Below, piece after piece: positions 49,901 to 54,119 of a stretch of DNA of 64,000 nucleotides. The stretch's first letter is position 1. Each line of letters opens with the position of its first letter. Source of the stretch: Echinarachnius parma (lineage: Eukaryota; Echinodermata; Echinoidea; Clypeasteroida; Echinarachniidae). Where the stretch lies: positions 1-64,000 of the forward strand of contig JBAMJV010007776.1 in the NCBI GenBank assembly GCA_037951105.1. Reading direction: 5' to 3'. The notes under the pieces are model-generated. The model was not told the DNA's origin, ran no database searches, and saw only the letters and a program-made list of their open reading frames with translations. Position numbers and translations under genes: made by a program.

Positions 49901-52614
49901 AACCAAAACAAAAAACATCTTTAAAATGTTCACAAAATATATACCCGAAAAATTATATTGTTTCATCTATTTTCACTTATTTTCTCGATGCATGCAAGTA
50001 AACCTTGACACGTCGTTGCTCTTTGCCCCCAAGCAGCTGTGCCTTTTTAATGGAGATTTTATTGCCATTATAATTTCGATTCAATGTTCGATGACATTGA
50101 TAGTAAGTGATTTCTTGATTGGTAAGTCCTTACAAGCCTTCCTCACATATTAAAATGGTAAAATAAGACGGTAGCGAGAACCTACAACTAAACCGAACAC
50201 AAAAAGTAACATACCCCCTAAGCAATTGCCCATAATTTCATAACTAAGAATCGTTTCAAGATTTCGTCATGCCAAGATATCCATATGGTAGTTAGGAAAA
50301 CAATGTGTACAAATAAGTGGTAACCATTAATCCATGGTTGAGTGAGCACACATTACAGAAAAAAGAGTCATATTTCATAATTCGCAAAAGTATTATCATC
50401 ATTACAAATTATTGAGAATTGGAAAATTGACAAATGCACTGTTTTACAATAGCAATCTGCATTTTACCACATGTGCCATAAAAAATCTAAATGAATGGAA
50501 TATCAAACAGCATTGTTTCATAAACCATGATCAATGCATCCCGCCACATGTGCTGATTCACAACAATATACAGGCACACGCAATACCTTGTGACTTTTGA
50601 ATTGGGCCATTTTGTCTTTAATCTATGCTCATTCAGCCATAAAGTGATGAATATCTCTGATTTTCGCACATATCGAACATAACGACTGTGCCAATATAAT
50701 TGTGGTAAGATGACATCTTGAAACAATTATCGGTTATGAAATTATGGGCAATTGCTTAGAGGGTAACTTACTTTTTGTGTTCGGTTCATATACAGCAACC
50801 AGAAACAATGCTCACGGAATGTCCGATACCGATACGTATAACTTTCCCCATTGTATTTTTCTAAACTTAGATGGCAGCGAAAACCACACGATTAGCCCGG
50901 CAAGAATGGCCCTCCATCTGTCACCTCGACATGACGTTTAAAAGGCCATGTCTAACATTATACACTCAAATGTGTAATACTGTCATTATTTAAATAATAT
51001 TTGCTATCCAATAGCAGGCCTAATCAGCGTCGTGGTCGTAATTATTATTATTTTTAATTCCCTTATCTTAGACGGAAACACAAATCTCCAAACCAAACCG
51101 GAGGTCCAGGTATGGCTCTTCACCCCACGTCACCTTTACACGGTCGTGGTTCTGCTCAGCAACATGAATATGAGGAGACGGACGACCGAAGAGGCGGATC
51201 GAACCGTGATTCCAAGGTGTATGCCGAGATTCAGGATCGGGACGACAACAAGGATGGCAAAGAGCTTCCAGGAAAGAACCACGGGAAGCCATTGGGCTCG
51301 GGACCTGCACCCCCTGCACCACGAGGTGGTGCTCGTTACCAAGACGTGTTGGCGCCTGGTGGTCGACCGGTGGTTGGTGCGCTTCAGGACTCCCAAGCAA
51401 CATCTGAAATGCACACGTACGAAGGGCTGCAGAACCCCGATGCCAAGTACACCTCGCTGCTTCCTGATCTCGTTCTCAACGGAAACAAGACGTCGAAACC
51501 GATGGGCGATGAGCGTGGCAAAGACAACGATGTGTACAATGAGATAGATGAACAGAATTACAATGTCCTTGACAGCGGGAAGGAAGTGTCTGGATACCAT
51601 GAGTACAACGTACCTGATGAGAATCATGGCAGATCCAAACAGAGTCCAAAAAAGCCTCGCGCAAATAACATAAATACGAGCGGACCTTACCAAGCATTGG
51701 GTACACCTGACGTCAAGACGAGTAACATAAATTCGCGCGCTGGGACAAATGGCCGCGAACAGGCAGGCATGCACGAGCATGCACCCACTGGACGGTCAGG
51801 TTTGGGAGGAAGTGAGAACCACGCGTACCAGGATCTCAGACAGGATAATGATAACTACACACCGCTCCGTACCGGGGATGCTGGCAGCGATACCCAAAAC
51901 ACAAACCAAGGATTCCGCCAAGACGAAGCAAGTCCTGGTTCGGACTACCTAGGACTCAAGAAAGAAGAACCGAACTATGCCGTCCTAGAATCCAGCGATC
52001 CCGAGCGTTCGGAGTATGAGTCACCGAGAAAGGACCAGGATTCCGGTGACTACTTGAGCCCCAGTGACAGTCAAGTAAGTAGGAAGGATGACTATGCCAA
52101 ACCTATGCCGAAACCATTATCGACAAACCAGTCTGACGAATCGAAAAATGGTGCAGGCTACACATCACTTCAGCTGGACAATCAAGGTCCGAATTCTACA
52201 GTTCTGGATCCGGATGACTATCAGGTCCCAGAATCTGCGAAAGCGGCGAGTCCCCGATCTACAGGGGATGAGCATGATGATTATATGGACCCTGTTCAGG
52301 CAGACACACGTACTCAATCGGAGGGACCGTACGACCACCTGCAACACCAGAAGATGAACTATGTCAAACCAAGTCAGGCACATTTCGCTGGAAACCAATC
52401 GGATGGATCAAATCTTGATGCAGGCTACGGGGCTCTCATACTGGATTCCCAAAGTCCTGGTGCTGCAGTCCAGAAACCGAGCGGCTCTAATGATAACTAC
52501 GCGAGTCTTCAAGCCACTGGTGATGACCACGATGATTACATGGATCCTGTTCGAGAGACTCCTGCATCGGAGGGACCCTACGATCATCTCCAACACCAAC
52601 GAATCACTTCCTAA
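20268..52614 (+). CDS. Gene B: complete three-ITAM single-pass receptor, 10 exons, 948 aa
   Basis: Joining 20268-20400, 20602-20898, 26698-26763, 34989-35269, 40665-40755, 43394-43510, 44762-44896, 45673-45762, 48226-48319 and 51072-52614 gives 2847 bases, exactly 949 codons including TAA. Every junction has AG/GT and agrees in phase. Order: signal peptide (1 to about 38), an ectodomain with six cysteines (to about 289) that I do not recognise, Ser/Thr/Pro stalk (290-403), one helix (about 407-430), basic stop-transfer, tail (435-948). The tail has 26 tyrosines: 16 in YxxL/I/V, 8 in YxxP, and three exact ITAMs at residues 551-564, 687-700 and 727-740. Inferred role: cell-surface receptor signalling through tandem-SH2 kinases. 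Additional exons in the long introns cannot be excluded. The start is the only ATG before the signal peptide and is shared with gene C. Confidence 0.8.
20602..20898 (+). CDS. Gene B exon 2: variable ectodomain segment
   Basis: 99 residues between a TCCTGCAG acceptor and a GTAAAA donor, phase 1 in and out. It opens with DNVRMPSITCDATNW and ends TAVFVNG, both kept in gene C. The middle (residues of the type IPHEW...LRILVQTRSNS...) differs greatly from gene C, including a three-codon length change. One cysteine, no recognised domain. It may form a beta-rich ligand-binding module. Confidence 0.8.
20953..21677. mobile_element. Inverted-repeat element rich in CGTACGAT words, gene B intron 2
   Basis: The left end AATGCTACAGTCACAAATGG is mirrored by CATGACTGTAGCATT at 21663-21677. 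An inner inverted pair (ACAGTCACAAATGGTCCG and CGGACCATTTGTGACTGT, ending 21544) lies close to it. The interior repeats CGTACG(A/G), GTACGGGC and CACGGG words, many of them palindromic. Gene C runs straight from GCCATGTAAGCCTCACTATGT at this place (61509-61529), so the insertion is specific to gene B. Confidence 0.7.
21678..22137. other. Gene B intron 2, conserved with gene C
   Basis: Matches 61515-61945 of gene C in order (ATTACCATCGTTGTCA, GCGCTTCAAAATAAAATATT, CAGCCCCCGGGAGTTT). It contains one copy of the dispersed CCCGGGAGTTTGAAAATGG repeat. No exon seen. Confidence 0.5.
22301..23011 (+). CDS. LINE ORF1: coiled-coil RNA-binding protein
   Basis: 236 residues with a heptad-rich N-terminal half (FDELTRRVEELHTANVSLRK...LKSRVLALETQVNNLEAYGRR) and then a basic domain with IEIAGIPET, VHRLGQ, RPIIVRFATRRVRDKVF and FINENL. 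This order of coiled coil, RRM-like part and C-terminal domain matches the L1-type ORF1 protein (transposase-22 family) also present in several invertebrate LINEs. It would bind element RNA in the ribonucleoprotein particle. The ATG at 22301 follows the 5' tandem repeats directly and no upstream in-frame extension is needed. Intact as read. Confidence 0.85.
   Translation: MNKLTVMGGDLTDVRSGQAQVVGSIIFLSAKFDELTRRVEELHTANVSLRKDNGELKSRVLALETQVNNLEAYGRRQNIEIAGIPETQQEDVGAVALKVLQRVQRDVDINDIDVVHRLGQPDHIRQVHHRQPRTQPRPIIVRFATRRVRDKVFAQRKQLKETNISDLGLGLRGDGNIFINENLLPATKNLLYLANRTRKDKGYKFLWTSNGKILVKKSAETLAIVLTSEADLEKIK
23052..26002 (+). pseudogene. LINE ORF2: endonuclease and reverse transcriptase, one frameshift
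   Basis: The first frame (23052-23489) carries the apurinic-type endonuclease start: HINIRSLNKNFDHF, IGLSEIW, RGGGVAAFIK. The second (23486-26002) continues with MGDFNIDLL, LIDHIYTN and LSDHFPI, and then the reverse transcriptase blocks ARVSSVYKKG, NYRPISVLPILSKVFEKL, QYGFREKHST, VFVDFAKAFDTINH, GVPQGSVLGPTLFLIYINDL and FADDSNIF. It ends with a thumb region that includes SHLAYGLEVWG and ISFQGSDIWNSMP. The switch lies at about 23470-23486, where loss of a single base breaks an expected YRKPNTD motif into NLTPT-stop. FADD is present, so the polymerase centre is intact. With one lesion this copy is recent but probably cannot move by itself. Confidence 0.85.
26332..26697. other. Gene B intron 2, 3' part
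   Basis: Resumes homology with gene C (TATACCATTCAATCATGG, TTTTATCCACTAGAATTAAG, TCGTCTAATGCATGTTATGT). The MITE present in gene C at 62075-62518 is absent here; the site reads CCTCTTATAGTAATTTT (26439-26455). No gene. Confidence 0.5.
26698..26763 (+). CDS. Gene B exon 3
   Basis: 22 codons (VINISDTTNCAIEIQSKWKDD) between TATCTACAG and GTGAGT, phase 1 in and out. Gene C's counterpart at 62789-62854 has the same length, splice sites and SDTTNC core. It carries one cysteine. No domain recognised. Confidence 0.8.
26764..27419. other. Gene B intron 3, AT-rich
   Basis: Contains GTT repeats near 26830. At 27000-27130 it has a short complex block (CGGGCCAACCCGGCTCGGTG) of unknown nature with a weak hairpin. 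No gene recognised. Confidence 0.35.
27420..28090 (-). mobile_element. LINE fragment: RNase H relic and C-terminal zinc knuckle
   Basis: The minus ORF 27422-27673 encodes a CPNC...THFLCQCPEY knuckle (C-X2-C-X8-H-X4-C pattern), typical of the C-terminus of I- and Jockey-clade LINE polyproteins. Further 5' on the minus strand (about 27890-27950) WIPSHCGLNGNEIVDIEA matches the last catalytic block of RNase H, followed by degraded frames. The reverse transcriptase is missing. A different LINE type from the element at 22138. Confidence 0.7.
28127..28176 (+). other. tRNA-like 5' half (truncated SINE head)
   Basis: GCATGGTGGCTTAGCGGTTA and the following GAGTGTCCGCCTCATGCACG give a plausible tRNA 5' half with box A and an anticodon arm, but the TψC half is missing; the sequence runs into an unrelated repeat. 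Best read as a truncated SINE or tRNA fragment. Confidence 0.5.
28180..28500. repeat. Degenerate tandem repeat with AGGTCA words
   Basis: Three units of about 95-105 bases recur: (AG)CTTGTAAT(T/G)GCAA...TCAAGAAC...CATCAAACTTGGTACCT...AGGTCAAAGGTCAAGGTCAC, and so on. The AGGTCA half-sites are complete in the first unit (about 28299-28318) and decayed in the later ones. Confidence 0.6.
28543..28900. mobile_element. Partial MITE with CAGGGTG ends, copy 1
   Basis: It begins ATACAGGGTGCCCCCC and shares GGGGCACTTCCCA, ATGTCCATCGGATAGGGTGT, CACCATGTCAGGCTCC and GACGGGCAGTAAGTGCGATT with the complete element at 47368-48110. The right end is lost near 28900. Confidence 0.75.
29935..31205 (+). mobile_element. 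RTE-type LINE reverse-transcriptase relic
   Basis: Blocks in order on the plus strand: KGDPMSPKLFTAALDEAFTN (about 30020), then after a SINE insertion IFAGNILILSHSHTPDEVQE (30510 on), later SVKRQVFDQCIVTVLSYGAE (about 30765) and finally remnants of a C-terminal arginine-rich region ending FLLQWSEVG-like (about 31165-31200). Several frames and stops. The expected FADD catalytic box reads FAGN, so the polymerase is dead even apart from frameshifts. Confidence 0.75.
30127..30508 (+). mobile_element. tRNA-derived SINE, copy 2, inserted in the RTE relic
   Basis: The tRNA head has box-A-like TGGCAAGATTGGTAG and a good box B GAGTTCGAACCC near 30190. The body contains CAGGTGTATAAATGGGGACC and CCAATGACCGGGGTGATAAT. 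The tail is AAAGCGCTTAGAG, GGCGCTATATAAATC and (ATT)n. It splits the reverse transcriptase between a GEYL-like and an IFAGN-like block, with ATCTCAC/ATCTCAT at the two edges as a likely target duplication. Confidence 0.85.
31300..32437 (-). pseudogene. PIN/FEN-like nuclease-domain protein of a repetitive family
   Basis: The 308-residue minus-strand ORF (31511-32437) has VVFDGYMKGPSTK, VLVADDMDSLVLLCYH and HAFLGCDTTSHCHGFGKG. These match a widespread multi-copy invertebrate family whose aspartate-rich blocks (DxD-like ADDMDSL and GCDTTS) resemble the metal-binding core of PIN/FEN/XPG nucleases. Beyond the ORF's stop the same strand still encodes the usual C-terminal block (about 31300-31490: LNSLRRQRFPEKV, YAAAYFHSQHVFLSMQQWKG), so the frame is broken near 31511. 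The N-terminus looks truncated too. It lies between long inverted repeats, so it is probably mobile-element cargo. Function unknown; the family assignment is from memory of its motifs. Confidence 0.55.
33456..34235. mobile_element. Inverted-repeat element built from ATTCCGAAGGTTCGTT units
   Basis: The left side repeats GGTTCGTTATTCCGAA and GGTTCGTTAGTCCGAAAATG about six times. The right side (34164-34235) carries the inverse, TTCGGAATAACGAACC three times, ending GCTGTAACCATA against TATGGTTATTCCGAAG at the left. A different MITE (33664-34088) and a poly-C tract sit in the middle. Confidence 0.75.
33664..34088. mobile_element. MITE with ATAGGTTTTC ends, copy 1 (nested)
   Basis: Matches 43702-44147 in opposite orientation over its length (CGAATTCATTTTGTGTGCAT, GTATTTTGCAGTTCAAATTC, CGTAATACCGCCTTCCGTGA, GAAGCTTACGAAATTGGCCC). 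It is truncated at the left edge where it enters the host element. Confidence 0.75.
34240..34800. repeat. Degenerate GGTCGCTATTCATAAT tandem repeats with inverted partners
   Basis: From about 34400 the words GGGTCGCT(T/A)TTCA, GGTCGCTATTCATAATT and GAGTCGTTATTCATAATG repeat with AGTGACC/GAATAGCGA inverses after 34680. Probably another palindromic repeat element. No coding content. Confidence 0.55.
34989..35269 (+). CDS. Gene B exon 4: main ectodomain exon
   Basis: 94 residues from a TTTACCTAAG acceptor (phase 1) to CTT|GTAAGT (phase 0). Cysteines lie in YTCSST, SVLCRE and TILCTK. Alternating hydrophobic strands (FQAGDRLLLSFKYKYTP, SGEVSVLC, GVLTILCTKLTAGDSLL) suggest a beta-sandwich continued by exon 5. 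No family recognised: it lacks the Ig tryptophan-and-DxGxYxC signature. Gene A has a broken copy. Confidence 0.8.
35270..35924. other. Gene B intron 4, first part
   Basis: AT-rich, no ORF or repeat recognised before the Penelope-like element begins. Confidence 0.4.
36120..37780 (+). pseudogene. Penelope-like reverse transcriptase, frameshifted
   Basis: The first frame (36120-37166, 348 codons) contains ISLPYVEYITATEYAIR and the diagnostic KDIIILPSDKGRCTVVLNK. In a second frame follow FYGLPKIHKADVPLRPIVSS (about 37140) and IASVDVSALSTSV (about 37340). Further shifted frames give GCAMGSPISPVLANLYI (about 37540) and YRYVDDTWVKIKTAELNSFF (about 37645), the YVDD catalytic box. It ends QLAFLDCVV where the inserted repeat starts at 37786. 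At least three frameshifts are needed, so it is inactive. Confidence 0.8.
37786..39602. mobile_element. Dimeric repeat built of ACGTA-type words inside the Penelope element
   Basis: Two units start with GGCCGGTCATACTTGCGGTA (37789 and 38500). The far end is the inverse, TACCGCAAGTATGACCGGCC (39582-39601), so the whole is bounded by terminal inverted repeats. Units of about 712 bases are almost identical and consist largely of variants of TAACGTACTT, GCGTAGTCTA and TAGTTGAACG. The second unit carries a further insertion (38814-39114). Flanks rejoin the Penelope frame (LDCVV ... RIEEDGTLHT). Confidence 0.8.
38814..39114. mobile_element. Near-perfect palindromic MITE with CACACTAAG ends and TA duplication
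   Basis: The left arm CACACTAAGAAAAAAAGGTG, then GTATGCAACACTGGCGGCTC, is mirrored at the right by GAGCCGCCAGTGTTGCATAC and CTTTTTTCTTAGTGTG, flanked by TA. The middle repeats ACCTTTAAAGGTGC in both orientations. The sister unit shows the unoccupied site (GTACTCTAGCGTACTTTACC at 38083-38102). Confidence 0.9.
39607..40353 (+). pseudogene. Penelope-like element C-terminus with GIY-YIG-like region
   Basis: The plus ORF 39625-40353 begins with the conserved post-RT block HTTVYRKPTHTDQYLLFDSHHP, then HKLGVVRTSF. It continues into a region with YAVQCQGKKL, a broken C..NC.ENCIGET-type motif (in the neighbouring frame near 40075-40100), and FNDKDVLILDKEPWWFERGVREAIYV, all typical of Penelope GIY-YIG endonuclease proteins. 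A small frameshift near 40070 breaks the zinc/GIY-YIG core. Confidence 0.8.
40665..40755 (+). CDS. Gene B exon 5: end of ectodomain
   Basis: 30 codons (ITFSASGEFEVHVSEVTGHV...) from GTCACAG (phase 0) to ATAG|GTAACA (phase 1). It lies just 75 bases after the Penelope element. Alternating hydrophobic residues suggest two beta strands completing the exon 4 fold, and GNTT gives a potential N-glycosylation site. Confidence 0.8.
40756..41260. repeat. Intron 5 start with (GT)n microsatellite
   Basis: An uninterrupted GT repeat of about 52 bases lies at 40861-40913, followed by a G run. The rest is AT-rich and featureless. Confidence 0.8.
41424..42609. mobile_element. Palindromic element with ACTTAAGCCAAGTGCCCAC ends
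   Basis: Left ACTTAAGCCAAGTGCCCACT and right AGTGGGCACTTGGCTTAAGT are perfect inverted repeats. Subterminal words GCGATCTGCGCCTAGCGATC and AGATCGCTCTA repeat on both arms. The interior is split again by 41819-42136. Small ORFs are by-products of the GATCGC repeats. Confidence 0.85.
41819..42136. mobile_element. Nested MITE rich in TTCTTGATATCAAGAA palindromes
   Basis: The ends TGGCAAGCCGTTTTAACATT and AATGTTTAAACGGCTTGCCA are inverted. Inside are about eight copies of TTCTTGATATCAAGAA or close variants, in both arms, around a short unique centre (TGCAGGGCGCCTTTGTAAAG). Confidence 0.85.
42751..43393. other. Gene B intron 5, last part
   Basis: AT-rich. The last 60 bases (AAATCAATTCAAAGTTTACA) resemble the sequences before the second and third stalk exons, marking the border of the tandem exon duplication. 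No gene. Confidence 0.45.
43394..43510 (+). CDS. Gene B stalk exon 1
   Basis: 39 codons, phase 1 in and out: VATPVETTVTPEKGITTPSI then Thr/Ser-rich and NTQR. A mucin-like O-glycosylated stalk is expected. Acceptor CTTTTAG, donor AGAG|GTGAAA. Confidence 0.8.
43702..44147. mobile_element. MITE with AGGTTTTCC ends, copy 2
   Basis: Inverted ends AGGTTTTCCGGACCAATTTC and GAAATTGACCAAGAAATCCT. The same intron position after stalk exon 2 lacks it (TATATCTTATATTATTATTG near 45077-45096), giving an empty site with an AT-rich ATATTAT duplication. Confidence 0.8.
44762..44896 (+). CDS. Gene B stalk exon 2
   Basis: 45 codons, phase 1 in and out: VSTPGETTVTPEKGITTPPT, Ile/Ser/Thr repeats, APSNKTTQR. It is a duplicate of stalk exon 1 together with its intron: following sequences such as GTTACTAATTAATCGACGAG are shared. 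NKT is a potential N-glycosylation site. Confidence 0.85.
45673..45762 (+). CDS. Gene B stalk exon 3
   Basis: 30 codons, phase 1 in and out: VSTPGGTTKGITPTSTSTST, GAPSKEETQG. Shorter than exons 1 and 2, having lost part of the TVTPEKG repeat. It can be skipped or included without changing the frame. Confidence 0.8.
45860..46915 (+). mobile_element. Degraded LINE reverse-transcriptase fragment
   Basis: Plus-strand blocks in several frames: KAFDSANHQLLLEKLHMY (about 45868), WFKDCLYGRRQKRW, TGVPQGSTL (about 46030), LLYADDAVLFF (about 46120), and a thumb remnant near 46260-46400. It ends GCGAAAAACAGTGCTCCGAT...AATAAAAACGAATAC at about 46850-46905, a 3' end shared with the LINE at 52877. Many stops; inactive. 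Confidence 0.75.
46985..47225. repeat. Intronic poly-G and poly-C runs
   Basis: Homopolymer tracts at about 47057-47070, 47083-47098 and 47200-47219 generate poly-Pro and poly-Gly ORFs that I regard as artefacts. Confidence 0.8.
47368..48110. mobile_element. Complete MITE with CAGGGTG ends, copy 2
   Basis: Starts CAGGGTGGCCCCCGAG, AACGGGGCACTTCCCAAAAT; ends ATTTTGGGAAGTGCCCCGTT and GGGGGCACCCT. Long imperfect palindrome (for example GCCCGTCATAGTA / CGATGCTATGACGGGC). A 182-base palindrome is inserted near its centre. Confidence 0.85.
47624..47805. mobile_element. 182-base near-perfect palindrome with 9-base target duplication
   Basis: TAGTCTAGTTCTAGACCCTC at the left and GAGGGTCTAGAACTAGACTA at the right; the centre is GCGTGGCCACGC at 47714/47715. 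Only one mismatched pair is seen across the 91-base arms. It is flanked directly by CCATTCTGT at 47615-47623 and 47806-47814. Removing it restores the host MITE sequence (CCCATTCTGTCGGCAC). Confidence 0.95.
48226..48319 (+). CDS. Gene B transmembrane exon
   Basis: Encodes DPFGVFVPVVIV then a run of Val/Ile/Leu, ACFVYRY and the first two bases of Arg. Acceptor TTCTAAAG, donor ACAG|GTGAGG; phase 1 in, phase 2 out. No charged residue in the helix. Confidence 0.85.
48320..48870. repeat. Intron 9 with GTTGTT/AACAAC word repeats
   Basis: Between 48430 and 48860 the words GGTTGTGTAA, AACAGCGGTTGTAGAACATT and ACAAGTTGTTGAA recur in both orientations, suggesting a decayed palindromic repeat. No gene. 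Confidence 0.4.
48872..49727. mobile_element. Tc1-like derivative with very long inverted repeats and HTH remnant
   Basis: Ends TAAACCGAACACAAAAAGTA and its inverse (TTTTTGTGTTCGGTTTA) continue as about 240-base inverted repeats (GACAAAATGGTCACTTTTCA, TTCATTCATGGCTAACCAAC, CACAATCGATGCGTTAAAAC inverse). The centre holds a minus-strand ORF (49117-49362) with a helix-turn-helix. Flanking TA dinucleotides fit a Tc1/mariner target. Confidence 0.85.
49117..49362 (-). pseudogene. Transposase helix-turn-helix fragment
   Basis: 81 codons: KLSNQNRAIAIGLLQAGTPL, KRIARTLGISPNTMRNLRNK, FQETGEVKDLPRSGR. This is the N-terminal paired-like HTH of a Tc1-type transposase (helix, IARxLGIS turn, recognition helix) followed by the RSGR start of the GRPR-like linker. 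It then runs into RACKSPIAMALF, which comes from a 42-base inverted copy of its own start. No DDE domain, so it could at most bind element ends. Confidence 0.8.
49728..50188. other. Gene B intron 9, A-rich
   Basis: A-rich sequence with many ACAAA words at 49765-49925. The ORF 49926-50153 has no recognisable content. No gene. Confidence 0.4.
50189..50790. mobile_element. MITE with the same ends as the Tc1-like derivative
   Basis: Starts TAAACCGAACACAAAAAGTA and ends TACTTTTTGTGTTCGGTTCA; subterminal GCAATTGCCCATAATTTCAT is mirrored by ATGAAATTATGGGCAATTGC. The interior lacks the HTH fragment. Non-autonomous relative of 48872-49727. Confidence 0.85.
50871..50940 (+). pseudogene. Gene B: upstream duplicate of the juxtamembrane exon start
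   Basis: After a CTAAACTTAG acceptor, ATGGCAGCGAAAACCACACG resembles the start of the true exon in gene A (ACGGCAGCGAAAGCCTCCAA). It continues to GGCAAGAATGGCCCTCCATC. Spliced in phase 2 it would read RWQRKPHD and stop, producing a receptor without signalling tail. Whether it is used is unknown. Confidence 0.5.
51072..52614 (+). CDS. Gene B cytoplasmic exon with three ITAMs
   Basis: 514 residues after TATCTTAG; TAA at 52612-52614. Motif order: YEET, YAEI, YQDV, ITAM1 YEGLQNPDAKYTSL (51418-51459), YNEI/YNVL, YHEY and YNVP (absent from gene A), YQAL, ITAM2 YQDLRQDNDNYTPL (51826-51867), ITAM3 YLGLKKEEPNYAVL (51946-51987), YESP, YLSP, YAKP, YTSL, YQVP, YMDP, YDHL, YVKP, YGAL, YASL, YMDP, YDHL. 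Rich in Asp, Ser, Asn and Gln with no folded domain visible. Roughly 90 percent alike with gene A's tail by eye. Changes fall mostly outside the tyrosine motifs, and the spacing of all three ITAMs is unchanged. Confidence 0.9.
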
Positions 52615-52652
52615 ACCATCTTTGTCTGCAGCTTTATAGACGCTTCTTTAAA

Positions 52653-52873
52653 GCCCGGCGCAGACAGAGCCGACTCGACCCGATCCGACTGGTTTTAAGT
52701 CAGGCTAGAGTCAGTTTCGCTCAGTCGGAGCCGATTCAAGATGCTGAATCGGCCTCGAATGACCTCCGACTGGCACTTGACTGGAATAACCGGGGTCCTG
52801 GGGCAGCGCATACTGAGTTAATCAGGCTAAACACCAGTCGGATCAGGTCGAGTCGGCTCTGTCTGCGCCTGGC
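52653..52873. mobile_element. MITE with GCCCGGCGCAGACAGAGCCG ends
   Basis: GCCCGGCGCAGACAGAGCCG, then ACTCGACCCGATCCGACTGG, mirrored by CCAGTCGGATCAGGTCGAGT and CGGCTCTGTCTGCGCCTGGC. 221 bases, inserted 38 bases after gene B's stop codon, hence in its 3' untranslated region. Confidence 0.9.
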
Positions 52874-52876
52874 ATT

Positions 52877-54110
52877 ATATTGTCAAGCGAGGGATGCCAC
52901 ACTGCGAAGGTTCATAACCTTGTTCGATCTATTTCTAGTAAACTATACTCATTGCGTAAAATTTCCCAATTTGTTTATACAAATTCTTTAATAATGATTT
53001 ATAATATGACTATTCAACCTTGTATTGATCATGCGATCACAGTCTGGGGAAATTGCTCACAGAAAATTTGTTATATCGCTTACAAAAAAAGGCAGCTAGA
53101 ATTGTTACATATAATTATAACTATGAAATAACTACAGGAAAATATTTGATTGAAACGTTGAAATTGCAATCATTAGATCGAAGAAGAAACTATTTTAAAG
53201 CAACTTTAATGTACAAATCCGTTCATGGAATAGCACCTACTTATTTATGTAATGCAATTGAAATGGTTTGTGATCGTCATGATATTAATACTAGAGCAGC
53301 TAACACTTTGAATATTGTACTACCTAAACCGGGAATGCAATGTTATACAAAATAGTCTACTGTCTGGAACGCGCTACCTAATCATTTACAATGTTCGAGG
53401 TCTCTTCCCTCTTTTAAACGTTTATACAAACAGCTGTTTTTCATTGATGTATGTATGACCAGCAGAATGATAGATTACAATTTGTTTATAATTATATTTG
53501 TTGTAAATATACGTTGTTTAGTAATACGTGATCTATCGGATAAAGCGGAACAGGTGGATGAATATATGTGGATTTGTTCGTGGTTATGTTTCCTTTGTGT
53601 GATACGGATGAGTGAATGGGTGTGCTTCTCCAATTGTGTTGTGTGGTTGTGGGTGAGCTTGACGTAGTAATGACTCTGAGGTGTTCTGTGTGATGATAAT
53701 TTGCTTTGTCCGATACTCATGTCCTTGCTATTTACTTTACTGAATAGTAGGTATATTTTCATTGTATATATAAACTTAAATTGTGCTGTTTTTATGATTT
53801 GAAATAAATCTAAGCTATTTTAAATATAATTTTGTCATAAAATTCTTATATAGTAAGTCTTGAATCTGCTGGTCATTTGTTATATTTGTACATAATTGTA
53901 TATATATGTATTATGTATATTATATTAAGAATGTAGCACTGTATTGTATTTATATTTTAAGATGTCATATCAGGACCTTGGCGAAAAACAGCACCATTGC
54001 TGATGATCATGTAATCCTGTAAAAATATATTTGAATAAATAAATAAATCAGTAAATAAATAAATAAATAAATCAGTAAATAAATAAATAAATAAATCGCC
54101 ATTCTGAACT
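52877..54110 (+). mobile_element. LINE 3' fragment ending in (AAAT)n
   Basis: Plus-strand thumb-region blocks: CIDHAITVWGNCS, RLQKKAARIVT, ETLKLQSLDRRRNYFKATLM and VHGIAPTYL, with a frame change between 53040 and 53100. The 3' end GGCGAAAAACAGCACCATTG...AATAAATAAATAAATC is shared with the fragment at 45860. Inactive. Confidence 0.8.
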
Positions 54111-54119
54111 GCATTGGCT

